This document shows, piece by piece, positions 53,506 to 61,397 of a stretch of DNA of 64,000 nucleotides. The stretch's first letter is position 1. Each line of letters opens with the position of its first letter. Under the pieces are notes generated by a model, which made no database searches, was not told the origin of the DNA, and saw nothing but the letters and a program-made list of their open reading frames with translations. This DNA comes from Flavobacterium sp. N1736 (GTDB lineage Bacteria > Bacteroidota > Bacteroidia > Flavobacteriales > Flavobacteriaceae), in contig NZ_CP109994.1 in assembly GCF_025947065.1 (NCBI RefSeq), positions 2,976,001 to 3,040,000 on the forward strand. The letters run 5' to 3'. The position numbers and the translations under genes were made by a program.

Positions 53506-54320
53506 TGGCAAAGAAAAACCTTGGCGAGATGTCATTTTTAGACCATCTTGAAGAATTAAGATGGCTTTTGGTAAGAAGTACAATTGCGATATGTATTATG
53601 GCTTTTGTTACTTATTTTATAAGTGATTATTTGTTTGATCAGATTATTTTAGGCCCAATAAGACCTACATTTTTTACTTATGTCTGGTTTTGCGACTTAT
53701 CTCATCAATTAGGTTTTGCCGATAGCATTTGTATTACGGAACTGAATTTCATTATTCAGAATACAGAGATGGAAGGTCAGGTCAATATTTTTGTATGGAT
53801 GTGTCTTTTAGCCGGATTTATTCTAAGCTTTCCTTATATTTTATGGGAACTTTGGAAGTTTATCAGCCCTGCACTTTATGAGAAAGAAAGAAAAAATGCA
53901 AAAGTATTTATTTTTACGTCTTCCCTTTTATTCTTCCTGGGAGTTTTATTCGGTTATTATATTGTGATTCCGATGTCTGTAAATTTCGTTGCCACTTTCT
54001 CTGTGAGTGATGTTGTAAAAAATCAATTTACATTAGAATCTTATATGGGAATGGTAAAAACCAGTATTCTTGCCAGTGGATTATTTTTTGAATTACCTAT
54101 TATTATTTATTTCTTAACCAAATTAGGACTTGTAACTCCTGTTTTTTTAAGAAAGTACTGGAAATATGCCGTTGTAATTATTTTAATTATCGCAGCAATT
54201 GTAACTCCTCCAGATGTAGTAAGCCAAACTATTGTAGCAATACCAATGTTAATTATCTACGAAGTGAGTATCTTAATCTCAAGGATTGTTTATAGAAATA
54301 AATTGAAACAAAATGTCTGA
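53505..54320 (+). CDS. tatC: Twin-arginine translocase subunit TatC
   Basis: TatC is the receptor of the twin-arginine pathway for folded proteins and lies in the inner membrane with six helices. The 271 residues include the N-terminal SFLDHLEELRWLLVRS signature and the conserved LAGFILSFPYILWELWKFISPALYEKERK block. An extended first periplasmic loop (about 50-95, with two Cys) is typical of Bacteroidota. It starts on the last base of the kdsD stop and overlaps the next gene by 8 bases, so the genes are translationally coupled. tatA is not in the window. Confidence 0.97.
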   Translation: MAKKNLGEMSFLDHLEELRWLLVRSTIAICIMAFVTYFISDYLFDQIILGPIRPTFFTYVWFCDLSHQLGFADSICITELNFIIQNTEMEGQVNIFVWMCLLAGFILSFPYILWELWKFISPALYEKERKNAKVFIFTSSLLFFLGVLFGYYIVIPMSVNFVATFSVSDVVKNQFTLESYMGMVKTSILASGLFFELPIIIYFLTKLGLVTPVFLRKYWKYAVVIILIIAAIVTPPDVVSQTIVAIPMLIIYEVSILISRIVYRNKLKQNV

Positions 54321-54666
54321 TATTATACAAGAATTTAACGACTATCGTTCTAAAATGAACGAAAAATTATTGGCTGACAATAACAAAATTGTGAAGCGAA
54401 TTTTTAATCTTGATACTAACGCATATGCACCCGGAGCTCTTGATGTAAAAACAAAAGAACTTTTAGGATTAGTGGCTTCGGCAGTTTTACGTTGTGATGA
54501 TTGTGTAAAATATCACTTGGAAACAAGCCATAAAGAAGGCGTTACGAAAGAAGAAATGATGGAAGCTATGGGAATCGCAACTTTGGTTGGAGGAACAATC
54601 GTAATTCCACATTTAAGAAGAGCGTACGAATTTTGGGAAGCTCTTGAAGAAGCTGAAACTAAATAA
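54313..54666 (+). CDS. Carboxymuconolactone decarboxylase family protein (AhpD-like)
   Basis: This 117-residue all-helical protein has the AhpD-type redox site RCDDCVKYH (Cys61, Cys64, His68). In AhpD the CxxC and His reduce peroxides or partner proteins, so a thiol-redox role is more likely than decarboxylation. It is embedded between tatC (8-base overlap) and lptB. Position in an envelope operon is conserved-looking, but the reason is not obvious. No signal peptide is present. Confidence 0.88.
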   Translation: MSDIIQEFNDYRSKMNEKLLADNNKIVKRIFNLDTNAYAPGALDVKTKELLGLVASAVLRCDDCVKYHLETSHKEGVTKEEMMEAMGIATLVGGTIVIPHLRRAYEFWEALEEAETK

Positions 54667-54751
54667 TTGTTAATACGTTTATTTGTTGAATCGTTTATTC
54701 GTTAATTTGTGGCGACTAAACGATTAAACGTTTAACGATTAAACCAAAAAA
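54667..54751. repeat. Imperfect inverted repeat, CGTTTAATCGTTTA family
   Basis: The gap holds several variants of a CGTTTATTCGTT/AACGATTAAACG word. The right part centres on the perfect palindrome TTAAACGTTTAA (54724-54735). It separates two genes that otherwise look like one operon. Confidence 0.6.
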
Positions 54752-55492
54752 ATGAAATTAAGAGCCGATAATTTAATCAAAACCTATAAAGGACGCAGTG
54801 TTGTAAAAGGAATTTCTGTTGAAGTAAATCAAGGGGAAATTGTAGGTCTTTTGGGACCAAATGGCGCCGGAAAAACAACTTCTTTTTATATGATCGTAGG
54901 ATTGGTAAAACCAAATCAGGGAAATATTTATCTTGACGATTTGAATATTACTGATTATCCGATGTACAAACGAGCTCAGCAAGGAATTGGTTATTTAGCG
55001 CAGGAAGCTTCGGTTTTTAGAAAATTAAGTATTGAAGACAATATCCTAAGCGTTTTGCAATTGACTAAACTTTCGAAAGAAGAACAAATTGCAAAAATGG
55101 AAAGCCTGATCGAAGAATTTAGTTTAGAACATATTCGTACCAACCGAGGTGATTTACTTTCGGGAGGTGAACGCCGTCGTACAGAAATTGCACGTGCTTT
55201 GGCAACAGATCCAAAATTTATACTTTTGGATGAACCGTTTGCGGGAGTTGACCCTGTTGCGGTTGAAGATATTCAGAGAATTGTAGCGCAGCTAAAAAAT
55301 AAAAACATCGGAATTCTAATTACCGATCACAACGTTCAGGAAACTTTAGCCATTACAGATAAAACATACTTAATGTTTGAAGGTGGAATTTTGAAAGCCG
55401 GAATTCCGGAAGAATTGGTTGAAGATGAAATGGTTCGCCGCGTTTATCTTGGACAAAACTTCGAATTACGTAAAAAGAAACTTGAATTCTAG
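54752..55492 (+). CDS. lptB: LPS export ABC transporter ATP-binding protein LptB
   Basis: LptB is the ATPase of the LptB2FGC complex, which pulls LPS from the inner membrane toward the outer membrane. The 246 residues contain Walker A GPNGAGKTT (36-44), Q-loop YLAQEASVFRKLS, signature LLSGGERRRTEIARALA, Walker B FILLDEPFAGVDP and switch H in ITDHNVQETL. The wording VDPVAVEDIQ is diagnostic for LptB over other ABC ATPases. It fits with kdsD three genes upstream. LptFG and LptC are elsewhere. A CAGTCGCAGT repeat follows. Confidence 0.97.
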   Translation: MKLRADNLIKTYKGRSVVKGISVEVNQGEIVGLLGPNGAGKTTSFYMIVGLVKPNQGNIYLDDLNITDYPMYKRAQQGIGYLAQEASVFRKLSIEDNILSVLQLTKLSKEEQIAKMESLIEEFSLEHIRTNRGDLLSGGERRRTEIARALATDPKFILLDEPFAGVDPVAVEDIQRIVAQLKNKNIGILITDHNVQETLAITDKTYLMFEGGILKAGIPEELVEDEMVRRVYLGQNFELRKKKLEF

Positions 55493-55502
55493 TAAAAAAG
55501 TA

Positions 55503-55569
55503 TACAGTCGCAGTTTTCAGTCGCAGTAAAAACTGAATACTGAGACTGTAAACTGCAACTGTAAACTAA
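55503..55569. repeat. Inverted repeat, CAGTCTCAGT family (locus 2)
   Basis: Left words CAGTCGCAGTTTTCAGTCG (55505-55523) face right words ACTGAATACTGAGACTG and GTAAACTGCAACTG (about 55531-55562). They sit between two rightward genes, so convergent termination does not explain them. Confidence 0.75.
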
Positions 55570-55574
55570 AAAAA

Positions 55575-55796
55575 ATGACACCACAAAAACCAACGCAGGA
55601 AGATTATAACAATTGGCACAATGATCCAAATAATTGGCATTTGGGTATGTTTTATTATAATAAGGCAGACAAAAGAATGTTTGTTCCTAAGAAATTAAAG
55701 TGGGCTGGTTTCACCATTAATTTTGGAAATCCATTAGCGATTCTTATTACTGTTGCTTTTCTATTTTTCATGTACACGCTTACACAGCTTAAATAA
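55575..55796 (+). CDS. Small membrane protein with DUF5808-like domain
   Basis: The protein has 73 residues. The N-terminal half, with NDPNNWHLGMFYYNKADKRMFVPKK, is the DUF5808 pattern as I know it, found at the ends of larger membrane proteins and in small stand-alone ones. One C-terminal membrane helix follows (about 48-70, LAILITVAFLFFMYTL). Function is unknown. It is flanked on both sides by CAGTCTCAGT repeats, so its transcript would carry them as leader and trailer. Confidence 0.8.
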   Translation: MTPQKPTQEDYNNWHNDPNNWHLGMFYYNKADKRMFVPKKLKWAGFTINFGNPLAILITVAFLFFMYTLTQLK

Positions 55797-55800
55797 AAAG

Positions 55801-55920
55801 TTTACACTCGCAGTCGCAGTATTCAGTTTTCACTGAGACTGTAAACTGAGACTGAATACTGAAAACCGCGACTGAACACTGTAAACTGAGACTGAAAAAC
55901 TGAGACTGAAAAACTGAAAC
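55801..55920. repeat. Inverted repeat cluster, CAGTCTCAGT family (locus 3)
   Basis: In 120 bases there are at least ten copies of CAGT(C/T)(T/G)CAGT-like words or their complements (GAGACTG, ACTGTAAACTGAG, CGACTGA). They extend right up to the GH25 stop codon. This is the densest member of the family in the window. Confidence 0.78.
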
Positions 55921-56778
55921 CTATTCAACAGTTATAAACTGCAATTGCTCCAGATCTCCATTGTAGATATTTACATCAACACGATGATTTATTCCCGGTA
56001 AAGATGCTTTTTCTGTAAATTGCCAAAAAAGCCAATCGTCTTCAATCTTTTCTCTGTAAAAATTATAATTGGCGATCCAAAACAAATATTCACTGAATTC
56101 TTCTTTTAGAAAATCACTGTAATAACGTTCTCCGGTATAAATTATCGGACGAACCTGATAATGTTTTTCTACTTTATTCAGCCAGCGTTTCAATCCCACT
56201 TTTAAACTGTCTAAAGATTGATTTTTGGGTAATCTTTCAATATCTAAAACGGGCGGCAAATCGCCTTTTTGTAATTTTACGGTTTTGATGAACAGATTTG
56301 CCTGTTCTATAGAATTTTCATTTGGTCGATAATAATGGTAAGCACCACGCATTATTTTATTTTCTTTGGCTCCGTCCCAATTCTTCTGAAATTGTTTATC
56401 AACTCTGTCGTTTCCGGCAGTTGCACGAATAAAAACAAATTGTACAGGATATTTTTCTTCTAAAATTTCAACTTCATCCCACTCCACTTCTCCCTGAAAT
56501 TCAGATACGTCAATACCAATCACTTTTCCTTTGTGATTTTCTAAAACCTGAATATTTCGAACGTCAGAAAGGTGTTTGTCTACTTCATCTTCTTCTAAAA
56601 CTTTACCGGATTTAAAACCAAGATAGAAAGCTAATCCTGCACGATAATGATAAATCGTGCCTAAAAAAATCAGCACTAAACATGAATATAAAATAAAGCG
56701 GATGGCTCTGCTAAAAACAGATCTTTTGGGTTTTGCTTTAGAATAAGAATTTTTTCGGTAAGTCGTTTTTCTTGCCAT
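55921..56778 (-). CDS. Glycoside hydrolase family 25 (lysozyme-like), membrane-anchored
   Basis: GH25 enzymes cleave peptidoglycan between MurNAc and GlcNAc. The 285 residues have a basic N-terminus, one membrane helix (about 25-45), then the barrel with KVIGIDVSEFQGEVEWDEV (catalytic-type Asp), FVFIRATAGNDRVD, GAYHYYRP, and PPVLDIERLP (Asp/Glu pair). All key acidic residues are present. The domain should lie in the periplasm, anchored to the inner membrane. It starts 10 bases after pssA and is cotranscribed with it. Confidence 0.93.
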   Translation of the reverse strand: MARKTTYRKNSYSKAKPKRSVFSRAIRFILYSCLVLIFLGTIYHYRAGLAFYLGFKSGKVLEEDEVDKHLSDVRNIQVLENHKGKVIGIDVSEFQGEVEWDEVEILEEKYPVQFVFIRATAGNDRVDKQFQKNWDGAKENKIMRGAYHYYRPNENSIEQANLFIKTVKLQKGDLPPVLDIERLPKNQSLDSLKVGLKRWLNKVEKHYQVRPIIYTGERYYSDFLKEEFSEYLFWIANYNFYREKIEDDWLFWQFTEKASLPGINHRVDVNIYNGDLEQLQFITVE

Positions 56779-56788
56779 TCAAATAAAA

Positions 56789-57499
56789 CTACTTTTTCAA
56801 AAATAAATTATTAACTACCGATAATAACACATAAAAAATGATAATTAAAGGAATCGAGATGTAATGAAGCGTTACTACTAATAGCAAAGAGATCACTAAA
56901 AATACTATTTGAAGGACATTATCCTTTACCGTAAACTTTTTAATTTTTAAAGCAAACAACGGGATTTCAGCATTTAGAATATAAGCACTGCATAAAGTAA
57001 TTGCTAATAAAACCCACTGATTGGTTAAAATTTCCAGTATTATTAATGAATCTGAAAACTTTAAAACTAAAGGTAAACTCAGGATAAAAAGTGCATTTGC
57101 AGGAGTTGGCAAACCAATAAAAGAATCGGTTTGGCGTGTATCGATATTAAAATTTGCCAATCTATAACAAGAACCTAAAGTTACGATAAATCCTAAAAAC
57201 GGAATTGCAGGATTTGTTCCTAATTCATGTGCGCTGTTGGTAAACATGGTAAACATTACATAACCCGGAACAACTCCGCTGGTTACCATATCTGCCAATG
57301 AATCCAGCTGTAAGCCAAGCGGACTTGAAACTTTAAATATTCTGGCGAAAAAACCATCAAAAAAATCAAAAAAGATTCCTAAACAAACGAAGTAAAAAGC
57401 CATTTCATAATTGGCTTCAGAAACAAAAACAACGGCAATACAACCACAAAAAAGATTAATTAACGTAATTAAGTTTGGAATGTGTTTTTTGATATTCAT
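56789..57499 (-). CDS. pssA: CDP-diacylglycerol--serine O-phosphatidyltransferase
   Basis: PssA makes phosphatidylserine, the precursor of phosphatidylethanolamine, at the inner membrane. The 236 residues contain the CDP-alcohol phosphotransferase motif: DFFDGFFARIF, then GLQLDSLADMV (DG..AR, G...D...D; about 45-74). Several membrane helices follow. The length is that of the short, Bacillus-type enzyme. It starts with ATG at 57499 and is followed by the GH25 gene. psd, the next step, is not in the window. Confidence 0.95.
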   Translation of the reverse strand: MNIKKHIPNLITLINLFCGCIAVVFVSEANYEMAFYFVCLGIFFDFFDGFFARIFKVSSPLGLQLDSLADMVTSGVVPGYVMFTMFTNSAHELGTNPAIPFLGFIVTLGSCYRLANFNIDTRQTDSFIGLPTPANALFILSLPLVLKFSDSLIILEILTNQWVLLAITLCSAYILNAEIPLFALKIKKFTVKDNVLQIVFLVISLLLVVTLHYISIPLIIIFYVLLSVVNNLFLKK

Positions 57500-57641
57500 C
57501 TTTTTATAAAATTTGATAATGGTAAGCGCAAATTTAGCATAATAAGTGTATGAAACGGGAGTTTTCGCAAGAGTTTTTTATTTCAAATTCTCTGTTTTGC
57601 AATATTTATCAAAAGGACGAAATTAGATGCGTAAAATATTA

Positions 57642-57649
57642 TATTTTTG
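57642..57649 (+). promoter_or_regulatory. -7 element of the PorV-like gene
   Basis: TATTTTTG lies 41 bases before the TTG start at 57691. No well-spaced TTG was found. Confidence 0.5.
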
Positions 57650-57690
57650 AGGAAAATTAAAACAGACTTCGGTTTGCAAAAAAATATCCG

Positions 57691-58755
57691 TTGAAGAAAC
57701 TTTTTGGGCTTTTATTATTTTGGAGTTGTATGCAATATGCACAAACTGTTCGAAAATATTCGAATGAGTTTATGAATATTGGTGTAGATGCGGCGGCATT
57801 AGGAATGTCGAGTGCTGTAGTTGCTTCTACAGAAGATGTAAATTCTGTTTATTGGAATCCGGCGGGTTTAACGCATCTTGAAGATCATCAGATTTCATTG
57901 ATGCATGCCAATTATTTTGCGAATATTGCGCAATACGATTATATTGGTTACGCAAGCCCAATTGATGACAGAAGTGCCTGGGGAATTTCGATGATCCGTT
58001 TTGGTGTTGATGACATCCTAAATACAACTGAGTTAATTGACAGTCAGGGAAATATTGATTACAACAGAATTAGTTTATTCTCGACAGCTGATTATGGCTT
58101 TACATTTTCATACGCCAGAAAATTGCCTGTTGAAGGTTTTCAATATGGTGTAAATGCAAAAATCATTCGTCGTGTTATTGGAAAATTTGCTAATTCATGG
58201 GGTTTTGGTTTTGATTTTGGATTGCAGTTTGAAAAAAATGACTGGAAATTTGGTTTGATGCTTCGTGATATTACAACGACTTATAATGTTTGGAATATTG
58301 ATGAGGAGGAGTATGCGAAAATCGCCAATGCAATTCCGGGAGAAAACAGTGAATTGCCTGAAAGTACTGAAATCACTTTACCAAAAGCACAATTGGGAGT
58401 TTCAAAAAAGATAGAATTTCATAATGATTACAGTCTTTTGGTTGCTACAAATTTAAATATGCGTTTTGAGCAGACAAACGATATTATTTCATCAAAAGTA
58501 GTGAGTATTGATCCTGCGGTGGGTTTTGAATTTGGATATACTGATTTGGTTTTTTTAAGGGCCGGTGCAGGAAATTTTCAAAATGTAACGCAACTGGACA
58601 ATACTGAAAAAATAAATTTTCAACCCAATATTGGTTTGGGTTTCAAGTACAAAGGCATTCAGGTAGATTATGCCTTAACCGATTTAGGAAACCAAAGTAC
58701 TGCTTTGTATTCGAATATTTTTTCTTTGAAAGTAGATTTAGGTATCTTTAGATAA
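57691..58755 (+). CDS. PorV/PorQ-family outer-membrane beta-barrel protein
   Basis: The protein has 354 residues, starting at a TTG codon that gives a normal signal peptide (MKKLFGLLLFWSCMQYAQ). The mature start VRKYSNEFMNIGVDAAALGMSSAVVASTEDVNSVYWNPAGL is the hallmark of the PorV/PorQ family, FadL-like barrels linked to type IX secretion and gliding in Bacteroidota. PorV shuttles secreted cargo to the attachment complex. Whether this is PorV itself, PorQ or a paralogue cannot be settled here. It is 38 bases upstream of the Lnb gene, probably in one operon. Confidence 0.85.
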   Translation: MKKLFGLLLFWSCMQYAQTVRKYSNEFMNIGVDAAALGMSSAVVASTEDVNSVYWNPAGLTHLEDHQISLMHANYFANIAQYDYIGYASPIDDRSAWGISMIRFGVDDILNTTELIDSQGNIDYNRISLFSTADYGFTFSYARKLPVEGFQYGVNAKIIRRVIGKFANSWGFGFDFGLQFEKNDWKFGLMLRDITTTYNVWNIDEEEYAKIANAIPGENSELPESTEITLPKAQLGVSKKIEFHNDYSLLVATNLNMRFEQTNDIISSKVVSIDPAVGFEFGYTDLVFLRAGAGNFQNVTQLDNTEKINFQPNIGLGFKYKGIQVDYALTDLGNQSTALYSNIFSLKVDLGIFR

Positions 58756-58793
58756 TAATTAGAAAACCATCAAACTTCTTAAAATTTTTAATC

Positions 58794-59930
58794 ATGAAAA
58801 AAGTAAATTTTAAAACACTTTTTAATTTATTAGTATTACTAAGTTTCTCTATTGGTTTCTGCCAAAGTTTACCTTTGTCAAAAGACGCAAAAATCAGTGT
58901 TCTTACTTGTGGTTTGGGCAACGAAACCTATTCGTATTTTGGACATACGGCGATTCGGGTTTCTGATCCGGCAAACAATATAGATGTTGTTTATAATTAT
59001 GGTGCTTTTGATTTTAGAACTCCAAATTTCGTTGCAAAATTTACCAAAGGAGATTTACAGTATTTTGTAATTACGCATTCATTTCCGGAATTTATAGAAG
59101 AATATAATACTGAAAAAAGAAGCGTTTTTGAACAGGAATTGCTTATTCCGCAAGATTTAAAACAAAAGCTTTTTGATAAATTAAATGCTACTTTACTTTC
59201 TGAAGATCGCTATTATACATATAAATTTATCGATAAAAATTGTACTTCGATGGTTGTTGACATTATCAATAACACTTTAAATGAAAATGTAATTGTAAAA
59301 AAAGGCGATACAGATATTACATACCGATCTATTTTATATCCGTATTTTGATGGCCATTTTTACGAAAAACTAGGAACCAGCATTATTTTCGGTACAAAAG
59401 TAGATCAATTAGGAACCAGAATATTTTTGCCTTTTGAATTGAAAAATAGCTTAGAAAAAATAAATTTTCAAAATAAACCTTTAGCCGCCAAAACAAAAAC
59501 ACTTGTTCTTTTTGAAAAAGAAACACCGGCTTCATGGTGGAATAATATTTATTCTTACCTCATCATTCTTGCCTTTGTTGTTCTGGCACACCATAAAACC
59601 GTTGACAAAATTTACCTTTTGATTTTATCTTTAATGGGAATCTTTTTTGTTTCTGTTGGATTTTATTCTTCTCATCAGGAATTATCAATGAACTACAATG
59701 TGCTTTTATTTAGTCCGCTTTTGCTGATTTTGATCTTTTTCTCTATTGTAAAAAACAAAAGATGGACTTATCGATTTGCTGTTTTACATTTAATTTTTCT
59801 GATCATCTACAGCATTTTCATGATCAATAAAGCCCATTTTATAATTGTTTTACCAATGATAATTACAAGCGGTTTTGTTTTGGTAAGAGTTGCAATACGC
59901 AATAAAAAACGTATTCCTATTATTATTTAA
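58794..59930 (+). CDS. lnb: Lipoprotein N-acyltransferase Lnb-like protein (formerly DUF4105)
   Basis: The protein has 378 residues. A signal segment (1-23) is followed by a periplasmic domain (about 30-230) of the family once called DUF4105, then about five membrane helices (from 250 on). In Bacteroides a protein of this family, Lnb, was shown to add the N-terminal acyl chain to lipoproteins in place of Lnt. The conserved pair is visible in YFGHTAIRV (His51) and DKNCTSM (Cys150), which would form a Cys-His type active site. Many lipoproteins in this window would be its substrates. Assignment as Lnb is by family resemblance. Confidence 0.8.
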   Translation: MKKVNFKTLFNLLVLLSFSIGFCQSLPLSKDAKISVLTCGLGNETYSYFGHTAIRVSDPANNIDVVYNYGAFDFRTPNFVAKFTKGDLQYFVITHSFPEFIEEYNTEKRSVFEQELLIPQDLKQKLFDKLNATLLSEDRYYTYKFIDKNCTSMVVDIINNTLNENVIVKKGDTDITYRSILYPYFDGHFYEKLGTSIIFGTKVDQLGTRIFLPFELKNSLEKINFQNKPLAAKTKTLVLFEKETPASWWNNIYSYLIILAFVVLAHHKTVDKIYLLILSLMGIFFVSVGFYSSHQELSMNYNVLLFSPLLLILIFFSIVKNKRWTYRFAVLHLIFLIIYSIFMINKAHFIIVLPMIITSGFVLVRVAIRNKKRIPIII

Positions 59931-59931
59931 A

Positions 59932-61326
59932 CTATTGTCCGCGATAAAAAACAATTGTTGTTATTGTTTTAAAAGTAATACTCAAATCCAGAAATATGCT
60001 TCGGTGTTTGATGTAATATAAATCGTATTGCAATTTTATCAAACTTTCTTCTATAGATTCTCCATAAGAGTAATTTACTTGTGCCCAACCGGTTAATCCT
60101 GGTTTTATAACGTGCCTTGTTTCATAAAACGGCATTATTTGGGCAATTTCAGTAACAAAAAACGGTCGTTCGGGTCTTGGGCCAATTACAGCCATATCTC
60201 CTATTAAAACATTGAAAAATTGCGGAAGTTCGTCGATTCTTGATTTACGCATAAACTTTCCAAAAGGTGTGATACGTTTATCAGAAGAAGTTGCAAAAAC
60301 GGCTCCGTTTACTTCGGAGTTTTCAACCATTGTCCTGAATTTATAGATTTTAAAAACATTTCCGTTTTTACCTACTCGTTCTTGTGTGTAAAATAATTTT
60401 CCTTTGTTTCCGAAAAAATTGGCAATAGATATAAACGGGATCAGGAACATACACATTAATAAACCTAAAGAGGAGAAAAAGAATTCCAGCATTCGACCTA
60501 AAAGCAAATACAATTTATTATTATTACTACGGCTAAAAGGGAAAAAACGATAAAAATCCCTGGCAATATATTGCACCGGAATACGCTGCGTTTTGCTCTC
60601 GTATACTTGTGTATATTCACGAATAATGTTTCCCGACTGAAGTAAATGCAGTAATTGCTGGTATAAATCTGCTGTAATTCCTTCTGCTGTTTGAGAAGCA
60701 ATTACAATTTCGGCAACATCATTTTTAATTACAAAATCTTCGAGATTTTCCTTTTTGACTTCTTTTACATAATGAAAATCCAAATCTCTTTCGCAAACAG
60801 AATCTGAATTTACAAAACCGATTATTTTATAATGCGGATCTACATTTTCAAGTCCTAAAACAAGTTCTTCAACCTGATTTTGACCGCATATTAAAACGAC
60901 ATTTTGCACAAAACGGTGAGAAGCCAAAAAATAAACATAAATGTATCTCCAGGATAACAAGGCAAACAAAACAGCAAAATAAAATATGATTATTGCAAGT
61001 CTGTTTTTTGGTAATTCAGGCGATAAAACGGGTGTTAAAAGATAAACCGATACGGTCGTTGTTGCGGTAAAAACAGTGCTTTTAAGAATTTGAAATTGAT
61101 TACTCGCTACTTGCAGATTATACATTTCAAAAATGGATCCGAACATGTAGACATAGGCGATCAGTACAATTTCCCAGTAATAATTTGCAATTGAAAATTG
61201 AAAATACTGAAAATTGAAGAGCAGGTTTAGGAGATATAATGCGAAGAGAACGAAAAATGCATCAAAAATATGCAGCAATACCTTCCTTTCCGATATCTCG
61301 AAATGAATTTTCTTTTTTGTAAACAT
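59932..61326 (-). CDS. Polyprenyl glycosylphosphotransferase (initiating sugar-phosphate transferase)
   Basis: This membrane enzyme starts a polysaccharide repeat by moving a sugar phosphate from UDP-sugar to undecaprenyl phosphate. The 464 residues comprise N-terminal membrane helices (about 15-140), a CoA-binding-like domain (140-240), then another helix and the catalytic tail with KIYKFRTMVENSE, KSRIDELPQFFNVLIGDMAVIGPRPERP and KPGLTGWAQVNY. It is of the WcaJ/WbaP type. The sugar, glucose or galactose, is not predictable. It is the last gene of a leftward cluster, 71 bases after the polymerase. Confidence 0.94.
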   Translation of the reverse strand: MFTKKKIHFEISERKVLLHIFDAFFVLFALYLLNLLFNFQYFQFSIANYYWEIVLIAYVYMFGSIFEMYNLQVASNQFQILKSTVFTATTTVSVYLLTPVLSPELPKNRLAIIIFYFAVLFALLSWRYIYVYFLASHRFVQNVVLICGQNQVEELVLGLENVDPHYKIIGFVNSDSVCERDLDFHYVKEVKKENLEDFVIKNDVAEIVIASQTAEGITADLYQQLLHLLQSGNIIREYTQVYESKTQRIPVQYIARDFYRFFPFSRSNNNKLYLLLGRMLEFFFSSLGLLMCMFLIPFISIANFFGNKGKLFYTQERVGKNGNVFKIYKFRTMVENSEVNGAVFATSSDKRITPFGKFMRKSRIDELPQFFNVLIGDMAVIGPRPERPFFVTEIAQIMPFYETRHVIKPGLTGWAQVNYSYGESIEESLIKLQYDLYYIKHRSIFLDLSITFKTITTIVFYRGQ

Positions 61327-61397
61327 TGGTCTATTTGGTTTTGGTTTGGGGCTAAAACTTGACGCAAATGTATTATAAAAAAAAGAATATAAACTAT

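Noticed and set aside
55801..55920. Possible CRISPR array
   Set aside because: The words are only about 10 bases, occur in both orientations and have no regular spacers. No cas genes are in the window.
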